Assembly: GCA_963827155.1 (NCBI GenBank)
Contig: CAWGZV010000002.1
Location: 2,542,001-2,606,000 of the forward strand
Source of the DNA: UTCFX2 sp963827155
GTDB lineage: Bacteria; Chloroflexota; Anaerolineae; Anaerolineales; UBA4823
Direction of reading: 5' to 3'
DNA length: 64,000 bases
Part shown: one piece after another, positions 61,818 through 64,000 of the stretch
Layout of the letters: the number at the start of each line of letters is the position of its first letter
How positions within the stretch are numbered: position 1 is the first letter of the stretch
Made by a program: the position numbers and the translations under genes
Notes under the pieces: model-generated
The model's input: the letters and a program-made list of their open reading frames with translations, nothing else
Database searches by the model: none
Told to the model about the DNA's origin: nothing

Positions 61818-63215
61818 TCAAGATAAGAACTCGCTTATCCATTCAACGGTTGCCTTCTTGTAGATTTGGGTATTGTAGATAAATTCCCCCCTCAGCGAAC
61901 CGTTAATCTGGGTGAATTCGAGGCTTAAGTCATAGCGAGCATAGGTTTGTTCATAAGAATACGGCTCAACTTTCAATCCAGAAAAAGTTTTTTGGCGCTC
62001 AGGAAGGTTTTCAAAATTGAATAGGATTTGAAAAAAAGGGGGGCGGCTTAGATCTCGATGGAAAGGCACCACATCAACGATTTTTTCAAAAGGAATATCC
62101 TGGTTAGAATATGCTTCGAGCGCTTCATCACGCACTCGATGTAATAGATTGGAAAATGTTGGTCTTCCTGAAATATCGAAGCGAAGGACCAATGTATTGA
62201 TAAACAAACCGATCAGGTTCTCAGTTTCAATATAGGTGCGACCAGCAATAGGCGTTCCAATCACAAAATCCGTTTGGTTGGTTATCCGGTGGATCAAAGC
62301 CACGAACCCGGCTAACAACACCATGAAAAGTGTGGCATTTTCTGAAGCTGCCAGGGTTTTTAATAAAGGCACCATGTCGGCAGAAACGTCGAAAGTGTGG
62401 GCTGCGCCTCGGCTGGCATATATGGATGGGCGTCGAAAATCCGGGGTCAGATCCAACGGTGAAGGAAGATTTTCCAGCTTATGCTTCCAATAATCCAACT
62501 GATTATTTAGAGCACCACTCTCAAGCCGATCACGCTGCCAGGCTGCAAAATCGGCATATTGAATCCTTAAGTCTGGTAATTGGGCGGGATTTCTGCTCAC
62601 TAATCCGTTATATACCGCGCTCAAGTCCGCCAGCAATACGCCTTCTGACCAGGCATCGAAGGTGATGTGGTGAAAGACCAATACCAGAATATGTTGATTT
62701 TCTGTAAGATGGATGAGACTGGCTCGCATCAGTGGGCTGCAAGTGAGATCGATCGGGTTGATCACCTGCTCGTTAACATATTGATTGGCGGAGTATTCAC
62801 GCTGATCCGCGTCCAGCCCACGAAAATCCACATCGATAAGGGAAAGCTGTTCTGGTCGCGCGATTTGCTGTAAAGGTTCCCCAATATCACTTCTCAGCCG
62901 GTAACAGAGCGCCTTGTGTCTGCGAACAACCGTGAATAATGCAGCCTCCAAATTCGATCGATCAAGAGCTCCGGTCAAGCGAATGACAACAGGTCGATTG
63001 AAGAGCCCATGGTGAAGATCGAACTGGCTTAGAACCCATAATCCTTCCTGGGCAAAAGAGAGAGGAGCAAATTCCTGTCGTTTCCGAACCGGGATGGAGG
63101 TTGGTCGCGCACTTAATTCCAGCGCTTCGCTCAAACGCCTATCAAGCGCCGCACGCCTGGCAGGAGAAAGATCCTTGCTCAATTTTGATGAATGAGGCTT
63201 ATCTTCCAAGTTCAA
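61818..63215 (-). CDS. NRPS protein 2, N-terminal fragment: C1 (acyl-accepting condensation domain)
   Basis: The start of NRPS protein 2. The linker LSKDLSPARRAALDRRLSEALEL leads into C1: FAPLSFAQEGLWVLSQFD, VVRRHKALCYRL, VFHHITFDAWS, YADFAAWQRDRL, LIGLFINTLVLRFD. As the first C domain after an acyl-ligase/carrier protein it probably N-acylates the first amino acid. The only start in reach is TTG 63215, 9 nt after the corrected stop of the loading protein; no ribosome site is clear. The frame is lost near 61821 by one extra T (SEFYLELLAQV when corrected). Full corrected gene: 63215-56285, about 2,309 codons including one TAA. Confidence 0.88.
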   Translation of the reverse strand: MNLEDKPHSSKLSKDLSPARRAALDRRLSEALELSARPTSIPVRKRQEFAPLSFAQEGLWVLSQFDLHHGLFNRPVVIRLTGALDRSNLEAALFTVVRRHKALCYRLRSDIGEPLQQIARPEQLSLIDVDFRGLDADQREYSANQYVNEQVINPIDLTCSPLMRASLIHLTENQHILVLVFHHITFDAWSEGVLLADLSAVYNGLVSRNPAQLPDLRIQYADFAAWQRDRLESGALNNQLDYWKHKLENLPSPLDLTPDFRRPSIYASRGAAHTFDVSADMVPLLKTLAASENATLFMVLLAGFVALIHRITNQTDFVIGTPIAGRTYIETENLIGLFINTLVLRFDISGRPTFSNLLHRVRDEALEAYSNQDIPFEKIVDVVPFHRDLSRPPFFQILFNFENLPERQKTFSGLKVEPYSYEQTYARYDLSLEFTQINGSLRGEFIYNTQIYKKATVEWISEFLS

Positions 63216-63324
63216 TTCGCTTGTTTAATATGTCTGAAAATCCTGATTTTCATCCATCTTTTCTTCCACTTCTTGCAGGATAACTTGTTCCAGGTACAAA
63301 GCCTGTTCCGCAATTGTCGGCTCT

Positions 63325-64000
63325 CTAAAGATCGTTCCCAAAGGTATTTCCAACTGAAATACCGATCGGATGCGCGCGAATTAATCGGGTCGCGAGCAGA
63401 GAATCTCCGCCACTAGCAAAGAAATTATCAAAGATCCCAATCCATTCGGAATGCAGAACCTGCTTCCAAAGATTCACCAACGCTTGTTCGGTCTGAGTTC
63501 GAGGCGCTTGATATGGAGGGTTAAGATGGGATTTGAGTTTTTCCGCCAGACCGATTCGCTGGAGCTTGCCTGTGGGTCCCTTTGGGATCGAATCCAGGAT
63601 TATCACCAATGACGGCGCTTTTTGGGCTGCCAGGCGGTCGAGAGCATAATCCCGCAGCTCTTTTTCACTTATGAGTGATCCTGTGCGAATTACAACGGCT
63701 GTCGCCACATCTTCTCCCAGGGTTGGATGAGGGATTGCAAAAGTCACCGCCTGGGCAACCTCTGGATGGTCGAGGAAAACCTCATCAACTTCACGAGGGG
63801 CGACCTTCTCACCACCTCGGTTTATCATCTCTTTAATCCGGCCGGTGATAAAGAGATAACCATCCGCATCCAGATAACCTTCATCTCCTGTTCGAAACCA
63901 CCCATTGAAAAACGCGGCCTGACTTGCCTCGGGATTGTTGGCATAGCCCGACATCACGTTTCTCCCTCGGATTACAATCTCGCCGACTTGATTCGGATTA
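63325..64000 (-). CDS. NRPS loading protein: acyl-CoA ligase-type adenylation domain plus carrier domain (partial)
   Basis: Open at the window edge; the ligase N-terminus is upstream. Visible: VGEIVIRGRNVMSGY, FRTGDEGYLDADGYLFITGRIKEMINRGGEKVAPREVDEVFLDHP, and IPKGPTGKLQRIGLAEKL. These belong to the fatty acyl-CoA/coumarate ligase branch and not to amino acid A domains, so it should activate a carboxylic acid. A carrier domain follows (FFASGGDSLLATRL, GGDSL being typical of carrier proteins next to acyl or aryl ligases). One extra C near 63372 derails the end; without it the protein continues as IRSVFQLEIPLGTIFREPTIAEQA to a stop at 63225-63227. It loads the starter acyl group for the lipopeptide. 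Confidence 0.88.
   Translation of the reverse strand, partial: NPNQVGEIVIRGRNVMSGYANNPEASQAAFFNGWFRTGDEGYLDADGYLFITGRIKEMINRGGEKVAPREVDEVFLDHPEVAQAVTFAIPHPTLGEDVATAVVIRTGSLISEKELRDYALDRLAAQKAPSLVIILDSIPKGPTGKLQRIGLAEKLKSHLNPPYQAPRTQTEQALVNLWKQVLHSEWIGIFDNFFASGGDSLLATRLIRAHPIGISVGNTFGNDL

Overview
The window looks like a chromosomal stretch of a bacterium, probably an Anaerolineae-type member of the Chloroflexota. This is an inference from gene content: a giant secreted protein of SBBP and Cys-containing repeats ending in a hydrophobic LPIV-type tail, a PT-rich lipoprotein, a Flp-type pilin, a DUF4013 membrane protein, and a LysM protein. No rRNA, tRNA, CRISPR array, transposase or phage gene is visible.

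Layout. 1-10613 (+): the 3' part of one giant surface protein (7 SBBP repeats, then 25 repeats of about 110 residues), split by three single-base shifts. 10639-16532: hot-dog thioesterase (-), DUF4013 protein and aromatic amino acid decarboxylase (+, coupled), B12-type acyl-CoA mutase catalytic chain (+), PPi-type phosphofructokinase (+). 16600-18420: Flp pilin, a small unknown protein, and a LysM secreted protein with an in-frame stop. 18547-22591 (-): fatty acid operon fadN-thiolase-SCP2. 22826-25081 (-): CNNM/CBS transporter and a lipoprotein. 25343-29488 (-): a TetR-controlled operon tetR-MBL hydrolase-two acyl-CoA dehydrogenases. 29594-33016 (+): MATE/ANKH-like membrane protein and a fused 2-oxoacid dehydrogenase E1. 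33107-37230 (-): GlnQ-like ATPase, YbaK deacylase, a two-component system and a Met-rich secreted protein. 37393-40085 (-): xylAB. 40230-42269 (-): uvrB. 42342-64000 (-): a large NRPS locus that runs off the window.

The NRPS locus is the most striking part. In transcription order it holds an acyl-ligase/carrier loading protein (incomplete), C-A-PCP-[TubC-like]-C-A-PCP, C-A-PCP-C-A-PCP, and C-A-PCP-C-A-PCP-TE. My reading of the adenylation pockets gives fatty acyl - Orn-like(?) - Thr - Phe - unknown - Leu - Pro, released by a thioesterase with Cys in place of the usual Ser. No epimerase domain, MbtH or exporter is seen inside the window.

The metabolic genes point to degradation of fatty and branched-chain acids (two acyl-CoA dehydrogenases, FadN, thiolase, SCP2, E1, acyl-CoA mutase) together with xylose use (xylAB).

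A caution runs through the whole window. Thirteen single-base frameshifts (10 extra bases, 3 missing, many of them in short homopolymers) and two in-frame TAA codons interrupt otherwise well-conserved proteins. Restoring one base at each site gives lengths divisible by three and continuous family matches, so most are probably consensus errors rather than gene decay. Broken genes are listed as their readable fragments, with the corrected extent stated.
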